Of a stretch of DNA of 48,934 nt, positions 8,536-17,055 are shown piece by piece. The translations under genes and the position numbers were made by a program. The stretch is from an uncultured Oscillospiraceae bacterium (GTDB taxonomy: Bacteria; Bacillota; Clostridia; Oscillospirales; Oscillospiraceae), in NCBI GenBank assembly GCA_947599925.1, contig CANQFT010000014.1:1-48934 (forward strand), in the 5' to 3' direction. The notes under the pieces are model-generated. The model saw nothing but the letters and a program-made list of their open reading frames with translations. It ran no database searches and was not told the DNA's origin. Every line of letters starts with the position of its first letter. The stretch's first letter is position 1.

Positions 8536-11500
8536 ATGAAACATCCCGTGACCAAATTCCTATCCCTGGTCCTGTGTCTGGTCCTGGCCCTGTCCCTGGC
8601 CGCGCCCAGCCTGGCCGCCGTCCCCATCATGGGGGAGGACGCCGCCGTGGAGGAGGTCCCCGCCGATCTGGGCCCCATGCCCGGCAACGTAGGAGGGGCG
8701 GAGCGGCCGGAGATCGGCCCGGCGAAGGCCGTTCTCGCCTCGGACGGCTACGTCCTCAACTTCACGGAGACACAGAGTGCCGACAGCTCCTTCTACACCA
8801 TCTCCGGCAGCGTGGTGGAGCTGTCCAGCGTGAAAATCAACCTCACCGGCGAGTATGCCCAGTATACCCACGGCGTTGAGCTGACGACGAAAAACATCAC
8901 CTTCACCGCCCCGTCGGACGGCACCTTTGAGGTGACGATGGCCCATCCCTCGGAGGTAAAGTCCTTTAAGTTCTATGACGCGCCCAAAGAGGGAAAAGAG
9001 ACGAGCACAAAGCCCAAGATGAGCGCCAACCCCTGCGTGTGGAGCGTGGATGTCCTGAAGGACCATACCTATTCTCTGAATAAGGACGGCACCAAGATCT
9101 ACGCCCTGAAGCTGGAGTTCAAGCCCGCCGTCCCGCCCTGCGAGACCCATACATGGGGCCCGGAGACGCCGGACACCGCCACCTGCACCGACCCCGGCAC
9201 CCAGAGCCATACCTGCGAGAGATGCGGGGAGAAGGAGACTTGGACGACCCAGCCCAAGGGCCATACGTCCGTGGAATCTCCCAAGGTAGAGCCCACCTGC
9301 GTGGACCCCGGCCAGGAGGCGGGCCATGTCTGCTCGGAGTGCGACGCCGTCCTTGACGGCTGCCAGGAGATCCCCGCCACCGGCCTGCACAAAGATTCAG
9401 ACGGGAACGGCGAGTGCGACGTCTGCCACAAGTCCCCGCTGGCCGCGCCCCACGAGCAGCACAACTTCACCATCGAACTGCGAAACACCGCCACCTGCAC
9501 CAACCCCGGCGTAAAGACCCTGCAGTGCGACGTGGAAAACTGCGATGTGACCGAGACCGTGCCCTCTGAGCAGTTGGGACACAACTGGACGGAGGTCAAG
9601 ACCAAGGCGGCCACCTGTACCTCCATAGGCTGGAGCGACCATCAGCTCTGTTCCCGCTGCCAGGAGAAGCAGAACTACGTGGAGTTCCCCGCCCTGGGCC
9701 ACGACTTCGACGAAAATGGCCAGTGCCGCCGCTGTGACGCGGTCATGGACTCCGAGGGCATGGCCACCGGCGGCTGGTTCGAGGCCCTCTATGCCGAGAT
9801 CGACGGCGTCACCGACGACCAGGTGGCCTCCGTGGTCTATAACGGCCCCATCAACGGCTCCCTGGTGGACGATGACCTGGAGTTCCTCGTCCGGGACGCC
9901 ACGCTGGCCAACGGCAGCAGCGGCGTGCGGATCGACATCCCCGGCATCCCCGCGGGGAAATACTCCCTGCTGGTCACCCTCAACAACGGCATGGCATACA
10001 GCGCCACGGGCATCCAGGTCATGGAGTATGACCGCTCCGGCTACGCCCACTATCAGTACACCGACGGCGTGGGCGCCTACCGGGACGACGGCATTTTGAA
10101 GGAGAACGCCATCGTCCTCTATGTCACCGAGCAGACCAAAAATACCGTCTCCGTCACCGCGCCGGACGGCACCACCGTCACCGGCATCGGCAACATCCTC
10201 AACTCCACCGGCATGGAAAGCGGCTCCGGCTCCGGCACCAACTCCAAGGGAGGCAAGGCCAACACCAACCAGGGCATCCTGAAAAAGCTGGCCGACGCGG
10301 ACATCCCTCTGGTGGTCCGGATCGTGGGCCGGGTCCGCAGTGAGGAGGTCACCCCCAGCATCGAGGGCCTGACCGCCTGGGACAGCCTGGACTACGGCGG
10401 CAGCGCGGGCGACAACGGCAACATGGCCCGGATGCAAAACGCCCACAATATCACCATCGAGGGCATCGGCACCGACGCTGTGATCGACGGCTGGGGGTTC
10501 CACTTCATGCGCAGTACCAGCGATATGGGGACCGCCCGTGGCACCAGCTTTGAAGTCCGCAACGTCACCTTCCGCAACGTCCCCGAGGACTGCATCGGCA
10601 TGGAGGGCCAGCAGGAGGGCACCACCCTCACCGCTCCGGTGGAGCGGGGCTGGGTCCACAACTGCGCTTTCTACGGCCCCAAGAACATCAAGTATGCCGG
10701 CAAGGAGAGCGACAAGGCGGAGGGCGACGGCGCCTGTGACTTCAAGCGTGGCCAGTATTTCACCATGTCCTACTGCTACTTTGAGGACTGCCACAAGACC
10801 AACCTGGTGGGTTCCAGCAATGACTCCCTCCAGTTCCACATCACCTGGCACCACAACCACTGGGTGGGCTGTAAGGCCCGCGGGCCCCTGGGCCGCCAGG
10901 CCAATATGCACCTCTACAACAACCTCTACGAAGGCCAGACGGACTACGCCATGAACACCCGGGCCAGTTGCTACATCTTCTCGGAGTACAACTCCTTTAT
11001 CGGCTGCAAGCAGCCCCGGCTGGTGGAGGGGGGCGCCATCAAGAGCTATCAGGACGTGTTGACCAGTTGCCAAAAGGACACCGGCGCCACCGTTGTCACC
11101 GACAAGTCCCAGAAGGTCACCTCTGGCAACAAGTATGAAAACTTTGACACCGACGCCAGTTTGAGCTATATCCCCTCTGGCGACTATAAGCTGGACCAGA
11201 GTATAGCGGCGGCCAAGGCCAACATCGTGGCCTATACCGGGCCCATGAAGACCGTCATCGTTACGGCCGACGAGGTGGACACCTCCGCGGTGGACCAGTC
11301 CGTGGCCCCCACCACCCCCATCTCCGTCCCCCTCACCGTGAACTTCTCCAAGACCTATGACGGCAAGGCCGACAATGTGGTGGTCCGCGCGCCCGGTCAG
11401 GGCGATAACAATGTCCTCAAGCTGTCCGGCAGCGCCACCGGCCAGGACATCATGTTCCTGGTCTCCGACTCGGACGCCCCCGTGGACATCACCGTCACCG

Positions 11501-13221
11501 ACGGCGGGGGCTCCAACCCCGTCACCCTGCTGGACGAGACGGGCAGCTCCATCCTGGTGGGCACCGGCACGGTGCGGAACCAGCCCGCCGGTATCTATAT
11601 GATCCAGTCCAGCCTCTACGACGGCGGCACAGGGAAATTCAAGGACGCGTCCATCGCCGCGCTGGAAGTCAAAAAGACGGTCCTGACCTCGGAGGACACC
11701 CACGTCCACAGCTACACCGAGACCGTCTCCACCACCGATCCCACCTGCACCAAAGAGGGCGTCACGCTGAAAAGGTGCCCGGCGGACGGCGCCACCATCA
11801 CGGAGTACACCCCCAAGATCGACCACCACTATGTGAACGGCGTGTGCGATATGTGCGGGCTGAACGAGAACCTGGGCTATGACCCCGACGCCGCCGGCAG
11901 CGACACCCCCGTGGCCCCCACCATCACCCATGTGGACAGCATTTCCCTGGATGTGACGGAGACCTCCGTGGACCAGGACAGCGAGGTGATCATCACCGCC
12001 ACCGTCCTGCCCGCCAACGCCACCAACAAGGCCGTGACCTGGACCTCCACCGACGATGACGTGGCCACCGTCTCCAACGGCCGGGTCCATGGCAAGGCGT
12101 CCGGGACCGTGACCATCACCGCCACCACCAAGGACGGCGACAAGACCGCCGAGTGCGTGGTCCATGTCATCGGCGTCACAAAGACGCCAAAGCAGTTCCT
12201 CTCCTCTGCCTACACCGGCAAGAGCCACGACGCCAAGGTGACAGCTGCCGACCTCGCCGAGATCGAGCAAGAGACCGACGGGAACTTCTCGCTGAGCGCG
12301 GCCGCCGGGACCTGGAGGCTGAACGGCAAAGAGCTCTATCTGGTGCTGGCTCCCACGAGCGGGAACACCCTGGACTTTACCGTGGGCGTCAACTCGAACA
12401 CAGTCACCATCCAGGCCTCCTCCACCGGCGGCAGCAACTACTCCGTCATCGCCCTGCTCAACGCCGGCAACCAGCGGGTGGCCGACGTAAATGGAAAGAC
12501 CATCCAGGCGGTCCGAGGGACCGGCAAGACCACCATCACCTTCAAGGACCTTCCCGCCGGGGAGTATCATCTCGTCTCCCCCAGCGACGAGCCCAACGTG
12601 GACGGCGCCAGCGGCTATGAAAGCCGCGGCGTGGGCGTCTATTCCGTCATCGTCACCGAGACCGTTCGGGGAGACGACGACCGCGTGAAGGTGAGCAAGA
12701 TCACCCTGACCGGGCCCCAGACCGTAGAGGTGGGCAAGAGCATCGACCTCACCGCCACCGTCGAGCCCGATACCGCCACCACCAAGACCCTGCGCTGGAC
12801 CTCCGACAACACCGGGGTCGCCCGGGTCACCGGCGGCAAGGTAACAGGCGTGAAACCCGGCGCCGCCACCATCACCGCCGCCGCCACCGATGGCTCCGGC
12901 GTGAAGGCCACCATTGAGATCACCGTCACCGCCGCGCTGATGGCCCAGGGCAATCTGGGCGCCACGGACAGCCAGGTCTCCTGGACCCTGGACAGCGCCG
13001 GCAAGCTGACCATCACCAACCTCGAAAACCACATGAAGTCGGACGACACCGTTTTCGTCTCCCTCTGGAATGACGACAACAGCTTCCTGGGCGTCAAGCT
13101 CATCAAGACCAGCCAGCTCACCGCCCAGGTGGGCGACAGCTGGGACCACCTGAAGTTCATCTGGGTGAACGCCAAAGACGTTCCCACCTGCGACGCCCAG
13201 ACGGTGGAGGCCGACAACTAA
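8536..13221 (+). CDS. Giant secreted pectate lyase with Ig-like domains, PL1 family (subtype A)
   Basis: A 1561-residue exoenzyme, the largest gene here. Parts: signal peptide 1-28; a beta-sandwich at about 70-195; Cys-rich repeats at about 198-405; the subtype A N-domain at 408-498; PL1 beta-helix at about 499-890 with catalytic RGPLGR (782-787); a beta domain at about 925-1050; one Cys repeat near 1060-1110; an Ig-like (Big_2) domain at 1132-1212; a further beta-sandwich at 1215-1375; a second Big_2 domain at 1383-1465; and the shared C-terminal domain at 1468-1561. The ATG at 8536 has AGGAGGAG (8522-8529) 6 nt upstream, whereas TTG 8530 abuts it. It is closest within the window to the first lyase, so subtypes run A-B-B-A. 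It probably binds plant wall or mucilage while cutting it; the binding role is inferred. Confidence 0.9.
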   Translation: MKHPVTKFLSLVLCLVLALSLAAPSLAAVPIMGEDAAVEEVPADLGPMPGNVGGAERPEIGPAKAVLASDGYVLNFTETQSADSSFYTISGSVVELSSVKINLTGEYAQYTHGVELTTKNITFTAPSDGTFEVTMAHPSEVKSFKFYDAPKEGKETSTKPKMSANPCVWSVDVLKDHTYSLNKDGTKIYALKLEFKPAVPPCETHTWGPETPDTATCTDPGTQSHTCERCGEKETWTTQPKGHTSVESPKVEPTCVDPGQEAGHVCSECDAVLDGCQEIPATGLHKDSDGNGECDVCHKSPLAAPHEQHNFTIELRNTATCTNPGVKTLQCDVENCDVTETVPSEQLGHNWTEVKTKAATCTSIGWSDHQLCSRCQEKQNYVEFPALGHDFDENGQCRRCDAVMDSEGMATGGWFEALYAEIDGVTDDQVASVVYNGPINGSLVDDDLEFLVRDATLANGSSGVRIDIPGIPAGKYSLLVTLNNGMAYSATGIQVMEYDRSGYAHYQYTDGVGAYRDDGILKENAIVLYVTEQTKNTVSVTAPDGTTVTGIGNILNSTGMESGSGSGTNSKGGKANTNQGILKKLADADIPLVVRIVGRVRSEEVTPSIEGLTAWDSLDYGGSAGDNGNMARMQNAHNITIEGIGTDAVIDGWGFHFMRSTSDMGTARGTSFEVRNVTFRNVPEDCIGMEGQQEGTTLTAPVERGWVHNCAFYGPKNIKYAGKESDKAEGDGACDFKRGQYFTMSYCYFEDCHKTNLVGSSNDSLQFHITWHHNHWVGCKARGPLGRQANMHLYNNLYEGQTDYAMNTRASCYIFSEYNSFIGCKQPRLVEGGAIKSYQDVLTSCQKDTGATVVTDKSQKVTSGNKYENFDTDASLSYIPSGDYKLDQSIAAAKANIVAYTGPMKTVIVTADEVDTSAVDQSVAPTTPISVPLTVNFSKTYDGKADNVVVRAPGQGDNNVLKLSGSATGQDIMFLVSDSDAPVDITVTDGGGSNPVTLLDETGSSILVGTGTVRNQPAGIYMIQSSLYDGGTGKFKDASIAALEVKKTVLTSEDTHVHSYTETVSTTDPTCTKEGVTLKRCPADGATITEYTPKIDHHYVNGVCDMCGLNENLGYDPDAAGSDTPVAPTITHVDSISLDVTETSVDQDSEVIITATVLPANATNKAVTWTSTDDDVATVSNGRVHGKASGTVTITATTKDGDKTAECVVHVIGVTKTPKQFLSSAYTGKSHDAKVTAADLAEIEQETDGNFSLSAAAGTWRLNGKELYLVLAPTSGNTLDFTVGVNSNTVTIQASSTGGSNYSVIALLNAGNQRVADVNGKTIQAVRGTGKTTITFKDLPAGEYHLVSPSDEPNVDGASGYESRGVGVYSVIVTETVRGDDDRVKVSKITLTGPQTVEVGKSIDLTATVEPDTATTKTLRWTSDNTGVARVTGGKVTGVKPGAATITAAATDGSGVKATIEITVTAALMAQGNLGATDSQVSWTLDSAGKLTITNLENHMKSDDTVFVSLWNDDNSFLGVKLIKTSQLTAQVGDSWDHLKFIWVNAKDVPTCDAQTVEADN

Positions 13222-13236
13222 ACCTTCCCTACAAAC

Positions 13237-13270
13237 AAAACCGGCAGAGGACCTTCCTCTGCCGGTTTTT
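13237..13270. terminator. Bidirectional terminator between lyase and spoIID
   Basis: A 15-bp stem (13237-13251 with 13255-13269) with A-rich left and T-rich right flanks. It can end both the lyase (plus) and spoIID (minus) transcripts. Confidence 0.85.
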
Positions 13271-13297
13271 TAGTTTGTCAAAAGCCTCTGCCAATTT

Positions 13298-14308
13298 TTA
13301 TATGCTTCCCAGTTCCGTGCCGGGGTAGTAGTGCGCCAGGATCGCCCGGTAGTCCGCCCCGTCCTGGGCCATCAGGTCCGCCCCGTACTGGCTCATGCCC
13401 ACGCCGTGGCCGTACCCTGTCACATGAAAGACGATCCCCGCCTCTCCCGCGGCCACGTCGAACCGGGCCGAGCGCAGACCAAAGAGGGACCGGACCTCCC
13501 CGCCGGAGAGGGTCACGCCGCCTATGGTGACCTGGACCACGCCGCCCCAATCCCCCTTCTCCACCGCTCCAAACCAGCTCTCCGGCGGCCCGGACAGGTC
13601 CGCCTGTGGATACTTTGCCAAAACCGTCTCCCGAAACTCCTCCGGGGAAAAGGCCGCCTCGCTCTCCAGCCTGGGCACCGTCTGGGCCGTCTCCGGCGTG
13701 GAGACGCTCACCAGATAGGGCACCGCCGCGCCCCAGACCGCCTGGGCCGGCGCGGTCCGCCCTGCGGACGAGGCGTGGAACACCGCGGAGATCAGCGCCC
13801 CGTCGGCCCGCAGGACCTGCCCCGCGGTGGCCTGGACCGCGGCCCGGAGCTTCGCCTCGTACTCCGGCGCCCTGTCGCCCCAGTCGCCGCCGGAGGGGGC
13901 GTAGGCCTGACAGCAGGAGGGGCTGGCGCACACGTCGGCGCCGTCGGCGGCGTGCTTTTTCGCCTGGGCCTGTTGCAGCGCGTAGGTCCTGGCGCACACC
14001 GCCTGGGCCTCCAGCGCCGCCGGCTGGAAGGAGGCGGGCATCTCGGCCGTCACCACGCCCTGCACATACTCCTCCAGCGGCAGTGTGACCACCGTGCCGT
14101 CGGTCTGCAGCAGCCGCACCGCCGCCCCTTGGCTCTGCCGTCCAACGCCCCGCGCCTGCCCTGCCGAGACCTGGCCCGGCGGGGCGGGGGAGGGGGCCGG
14201 GGCTTGTCCCCTCTGCCTGGCCTGGGCCGGAGAAAAGCCCACCGCCGCCGCGGTGAACACCGCCGCCAGACACCCCAGCGCCGCCGCCATCTCCTTTGGA
14301 ACCCGCAT
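13298..14308 (-). CDS. spoIID: Stage II sporulation protein D
   Basis: 336 residues, the usual SpoIID length. SpoIID is the lytic transglycosylase of the engulfment machine (with SpoIIM and SpoIIP) that processes denuded glycan strands at the mother-cell membrane. A signal-anchor lies at about 7-27. The catalytic Glu is in VVTAEMP (E89, matching E88 of Bacillus subtilis). A FHASSAGRT stretch corresponds to the His/Ser substrate-site loop, a Cys pair is in CASPSCCQAY, and the C-terminus has the diagnostic GHGVGMSQYGA. The start at 14308 (MRVPKEM) puts the membrane segment at the N-terminus, with GGGAG 9 nt away; the longer frame to 14476 runs across the citrate synthase promoter. It is monocistronic and divergent from citrate synthase. 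A LytB-like paralogue is possible but less likely. Confidence 0.85.
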   Translation of the reverse strand: MRVPKEMAAALGCLAAVFTAAAVGFSPAQARQRGQAPAPSPAPPGQVSAGQARGVGRQSQGAAVRLLQTDGTVVTLPLEEYVQGVVTAEMPASFQPAALEAQAVCARTYALQQAQAKKHAADGADVCASPSCCQAYAPSGGDWGDRAPEYEAKLRAAVQATAGQVLRADGALISAVFHASSAGRTAPAQAVWGAAVPYLVSVSTPETAQTVPRLESEAAFSPEEFRETVLAKYPQADLSGPPESWFGAVEKGDWGGVVQVTIGGVTLSGGEVRSLFGLRSARFDVAAGEAGIVFHVTGYGHGVGMSQYGADLMAQDGADYRAILAHYYPGTELGSI

Positions 14309-14322
14309 CTTGCCCCACTCCC

Positions 14323-14351
14323 TTGACTTTCCCGCGGCAAACAGGTAAAAT
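14323..14351 (+). promoter_or_regulatory. sigma-A promoter of citrate synthase
   Basis: TTGACT (14323-14328), 17-nt spacer, TAAAAT (14346-14351). It overlaps the region just upstream of the divergent spoIID start. Confidence 0.8.
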
Positions 14352-14390
14352 GAATCTACGAATTTTCCAACTTGCAAAAAGGAGACAGCT

Positions 14391-15758
14391 ATGGACATCA
14401 AAAACCCCTTCATTGAAGACCCCGTTCTCAGAAGCATATGCGGGGAATTTGCCCAATATAACCGCATCGACCCCACCTACTACGAAAAGTGGGACGTGAA
14501 GCGGGGCCTGCGGAACGCCGACGGCACCGGCGTGGTGGCGGGCGTGACCCAGATCGGCAATGTCCGGGGCTACTACATCCAGGACGGCGAAAAAATGCCC
14601 ATGGAGGGCCAGCTCTTCTACCGGGGCATCGCCATCACCGACCTGATCCGCGGCTTCCAGGAGCAAAACCGCTTCGGCTTCGCGGAAACGGGCTTCCTCA
14701 TCCTCTTTGGCCACCTGCCCAACGCCCAGCAGTTGGAGGCGTTCTCTCAGATCATGGACCAGTGCCGCACCCTGCCGCCGGGCTTCACCGAGGACATGAT
14801 CCTCAAAGCCCCCAGCCCCAACATCATGAACAAGCTGGCCCGGTCCATCCTGGCCCTCTACTCCTACGACGACGAGCCGGAGAACACGGGGCTGGAAAAC
14901 GAGGTATTCAAGGCCCTGCAGATCATCGCGCGGGTGCCCACCATCGTGGCCCACGCCTTCGCCGTCAAGCGCCACTACTACGACGACGAGAGCCTCTACC
15001 TCCACCGTCCCAAGCCCGGCCTGGCCATCGCCGAGGACTTCCTGCGCTCCATCCGGCCCGACAACCAGTTCTCCGAGCTGGAGGCCCGTCTGCTGGATCT
15101 GTGCCTGGTGCTCCACATGGAGCACGGCGGCGGCAACAACTCCGCCTTCGCCTGCCGGGTCCTCTCCTCCGCCGGGACCGACATCTACTCCTCCATCGCC
15201 GCGGCGGTGGGCTCCCTGAAAGGCCCGCGCCACGGCGGGGCCAACAAAAAGGTCATGGAGATGTTTGACTGCATCGAATCCAACGTCTCCGACTGGTCCG
15301 ACGCCGACGAGGTGGAGCGCTACCTGACCCGCATCGCCAAAAAGGAGGCCGGGGACGGCTCCGGCCTCATCTACGGCATGGGCCACGCCATCTACACCCT
15401 CTCCGACCCCAGGGCCGTGCTCCTCAAGGACTTCGCCCGGAAGGTGGCCGAGCAGAAGGGCTACTCCAAGGAGTTCCAGCTCTTCGAGACCGTGGAGCGG
15501 CTCACGCCCCAGGTGCTGGCCAAGGTCCGGGGCGAGCATAAGGTCATGTGCGCCAACGTGGATATGTACTCCGGCCTTGTCTACAAGATGATGAACATTC
15601 CGCCGGAGCTCTACACCCCTCTCTTCGCCGTGGCCAGAGTGGTGGGCTGGTGCGCCCACCGCATCGAAGAACTCTACAACCCCGGCAACAAGATCATCCG
15701 CCCCGCTTACCGGGCCGTGGCCCCCTCCGCGACCTATATCCCGCTGGAGGACCGGTAA
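14391..15758 (+). CDS. gltA: Citrate synthase (Si-type family)
   Basis: 455 residues. Condenses oxaloacetate and acetyl-CoA to citrate, feeding 2-oxoglutarate and glutamate synthesis in anaerobes. The three catalytic residues can be placed: His245 in HMEHGGGNN, His281 in GPRHGGAN, and Asp391 in ANVDMYSG. GMGHAIYTLSDPRA is the CoA/substrate segment, with Ala-Ile where many bacterial enzymes have Arg-Val. The ATG follows AAAGGAG by 8 nt. The protein is longer than the ~370-residue Bacillus enzymes, as in a clostridial subgroup. It is monocistronic between its promoter and a strong terminator. A methylcitrate synthase role cannot be excluded, but no prp genes are near. Confidence 0.88.
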   Translation: MDIKNPFIEDPVLRSICGEFAQYNRIDPTYYEKWDVKRGLRNADGTGVVAGVTQIGNVRGYYIQDGEKMPMEGQLFYRGIAITDLIRGFQEQNRFGFAETGFLILFGHLPNAQQLEAFSQIMDQCRTLPPGFTEDMILKAPSPNIMNKLARSILALYSYDDEPENTGLENEVFKALQIIARVPTIVAHAFAVKRHYYDDESLYLHRPKPGLAIAEDFLRSIRPDNQFSELEARLLDLCLVLHMEHGGGNNSAFACRVLSSAGTDIYSSIAAAVGSLKGPRHGGANKKVMEMFDCIESNVSDWSDADEVERYLTRIAKKEAGDGSGLIYGMGHAIYTLSDPRAVLLKDFARKVAEQKGYSKEFQLFETVERLTPQVLAKVRGEHKVMCANVDMYSGLVYKMMNIPPELYTPLFAVARVVGWCAHRIEELYNPGNKIIRPAYRAVAPSATYIPLEDR

Positions 15759-15777
15759 GACCAACAAGCCCAGGGCG

Positions 15778-15818
15778 CAAAAAAGGGACGACCCGCGATG
15801 GGTCGTCCTTTTTTTGCG
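15778..15818. terminator. Bidirectional terminator, citrate synthase / SleB gene
   Basis: A 9-bp GC stem (15786-15794 with 15800-15808) extended by facing A and T tracts and GCGC ends. It serves both converging genes. Confidence 0.88.
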
Positions 15819-15828
15819 CTTTAGGGGC

Positions 15829-16749
15829 TCAGGCGAAGAAGGTGTGCCCCGCGATGGTGGCCACCACCGGGCGGTTCCGGCTGGCCCAACTCCGCAGGCC
15901 CTTGACATTGAACCACAGCACGTCCTCCAGCGCCTCGCCGCCGTCCAGACACAGCTTGGCCGCCAGCACGCTCTCGGCGTTGGGGGTCTTGTTGATGCTG
16001 CCGTTGCGGACCGGGGTAAACTGGTTCTTCTGGTAGATAACGCCCTTGATGGTATCCGGGAAGCGGCTGTCCGCCACGCGGTTGAGCACCACGTTGCCCA
16101 CGGCGATCTTGCCGGAGAGGGGCTGGTTGCCGCTCTCGGCGTTGATGATGTGGCTCAGCCAGTAGAGGTCGTCGGCGTTGTAGAACTCCCAGCCGGGGGT
16201 GATGGCGCCGGAGCCCCGGAAGAGGTCAAAGGTGCCGTCGCCGTTTGCCACATAGCTGGCGTCAAAGGCTTTGCAGACCGTGGCCAGGGGGACCAGCACC
16301 GTCTCGCCGGCGGTCTGGACGCCGTGGGGGACGTAGAGATAGCGCTCGTTGGCGGTGACATAGCACGCGCCGGGCGCGGCGATCACATCCACCACGCCCC
16401 AGTGGACCACCTTGAACTGCTGGCCGTCCCAGAGGGCCTCCACATCGCTGTCCAGCGCCTGGGCCACAGCCCGGAGGGACACATAGACCTCGCCCTCCAC
16501 ATCCGTGACCACCGGGTCGGCGGTCATGGGCGCTCCGTCCACGCGGATGAGATCGTAGGTGACCTGGGGCTGGGCTTCCTGCTCGGCGGGGACCTCCGTC
16601 TCCACAGCCGCCTGGGTCTCCACAGCCACCTCTGTCTCCTGGGCCGCTTCCGCGGCGGGCACACTGGACACGGCGGAGATGAGGGGGGCGGCAAAGGCCA
16701 GCAGCACCAACAGCACCAGAGCCGATCGGGTCGATTTCTTCGTAAACAT
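15829..16749 (-). CDS. SleB-type cell wall hydrolase with copper-amine-oxidase-like N-domain
   Basis: 306 residues, secreted. A signal peptide (MFTKKSTRSAL and hydrophobic core) is followed by a short Glu/Val-rich linker, a stalk domain of the copper amine oxidase N-terminal type (about residues 60-185, with VYVSLRAVAQAL and VLVPLATVCKAF), and a C-terminal hydrolase_2/SleB domain containing NAESGNQP with the likely catalytic Glu and VGNVVLNRV. SleB enzymes are muramidases or transglycosylases acting on spore cortex or vegetative wall. The start at 16749 is chosen for the signal peptide; GGAAGGAG is 14 nt upstream, unusually far, and no better start exists. It has its own promoter. The exact role (germination or growth) is unknown. 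Confidence 0.8.
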   Translation of the reverse strand: MFTKKSTRSALVLLVLLAFAAPLISAVSSVPAAEAAQETEVAVETQAAVETEVPAEQEAQPQVTYDLIRVDGAPMTADPVVTDVEGEVYVSLRAVAQALDSDVEALWDGQQFKVVHWGVVDVIAAPGACYVTANERYLYVPHGVQTAGETVLVPLATVCKAFDASYVANGDGTFDLFRGSGAITPGWEFYNADDLYWLSHIINAESGNQPLSGKIAVGNVVLNRVADSRFPDTIKGVIYQKNQFTPVRNGSINKTPNAESVLAAKLCLDGGEALEDVLWFNVKGLRSWASRNRPVVATIAGHTFFA

Positions 16750-16798
16750 GATGATAGGTCGCACTCCTTCCAAACAGTTTGTTTCTGTTTGTAACCGT

Positions 16799-16827
16799 AT
16801 TGTAACCGGTTTTGCAAGATAATGCAA
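16799..16827 (-). promoter_or_regulatory. Promoter of SleB-type hydrolase gene
   Basis: On the minus strand TTGCAT (16827-16822), 17-nt spacer, TACAAT (16804-16799). Confidence 0.7.
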
Positions 16828-16994
16828 CCCCTCTTTTCAAAAAATATGCACAAAAAGGACAAGGCAAATTTGGCAGTTTGGGTGCAGATAGCGCAAAAAA
16901 CGCTGATTTTTCATGGCTTCGACGGTATTATGCAAAATGCGCGCTCCCGCGCGGAGCGCCGACAGAGTGACATAAAAAATGAATTTCAAGTTGC
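16828..16994. other. Intergenic stretch without recognisable gene
   Basis: Part of a 306-nt gap between the SleB and SLH genes. Besides the SleB promoter and the SLH terminator I see only a 7-bp hairpin (16941-16947 with 16953-16959) without a T tract. Forward frames are part of a long shadow of the SLH gene and permease. Confidence 0.5.
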
Positions 16995-17034
16995 AAAAAA
17001 CGGCCCTCTCCCAAGGCTGGGAGAGGGCTGTTTA
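16995..17034 (-). terminator. Terminator after SLH protein gene
   Basis: An 11-bp perfect stem (17003-17013 with 17018-17028). On the minus strand it is followed by a T run (plus-strand A run 16995-17000), so it ends the exporter-SLH operon. Confidence 0.85.
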
Positions 17035-17055
17035 GAAACAAATTGTAACGGGCCG

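Noticed and set aside
9397-13149. 1250-aa minus-strand frame opposite the giant lyase
   Set aside because: Same GC-bias shadow, composition unlike real proteins.
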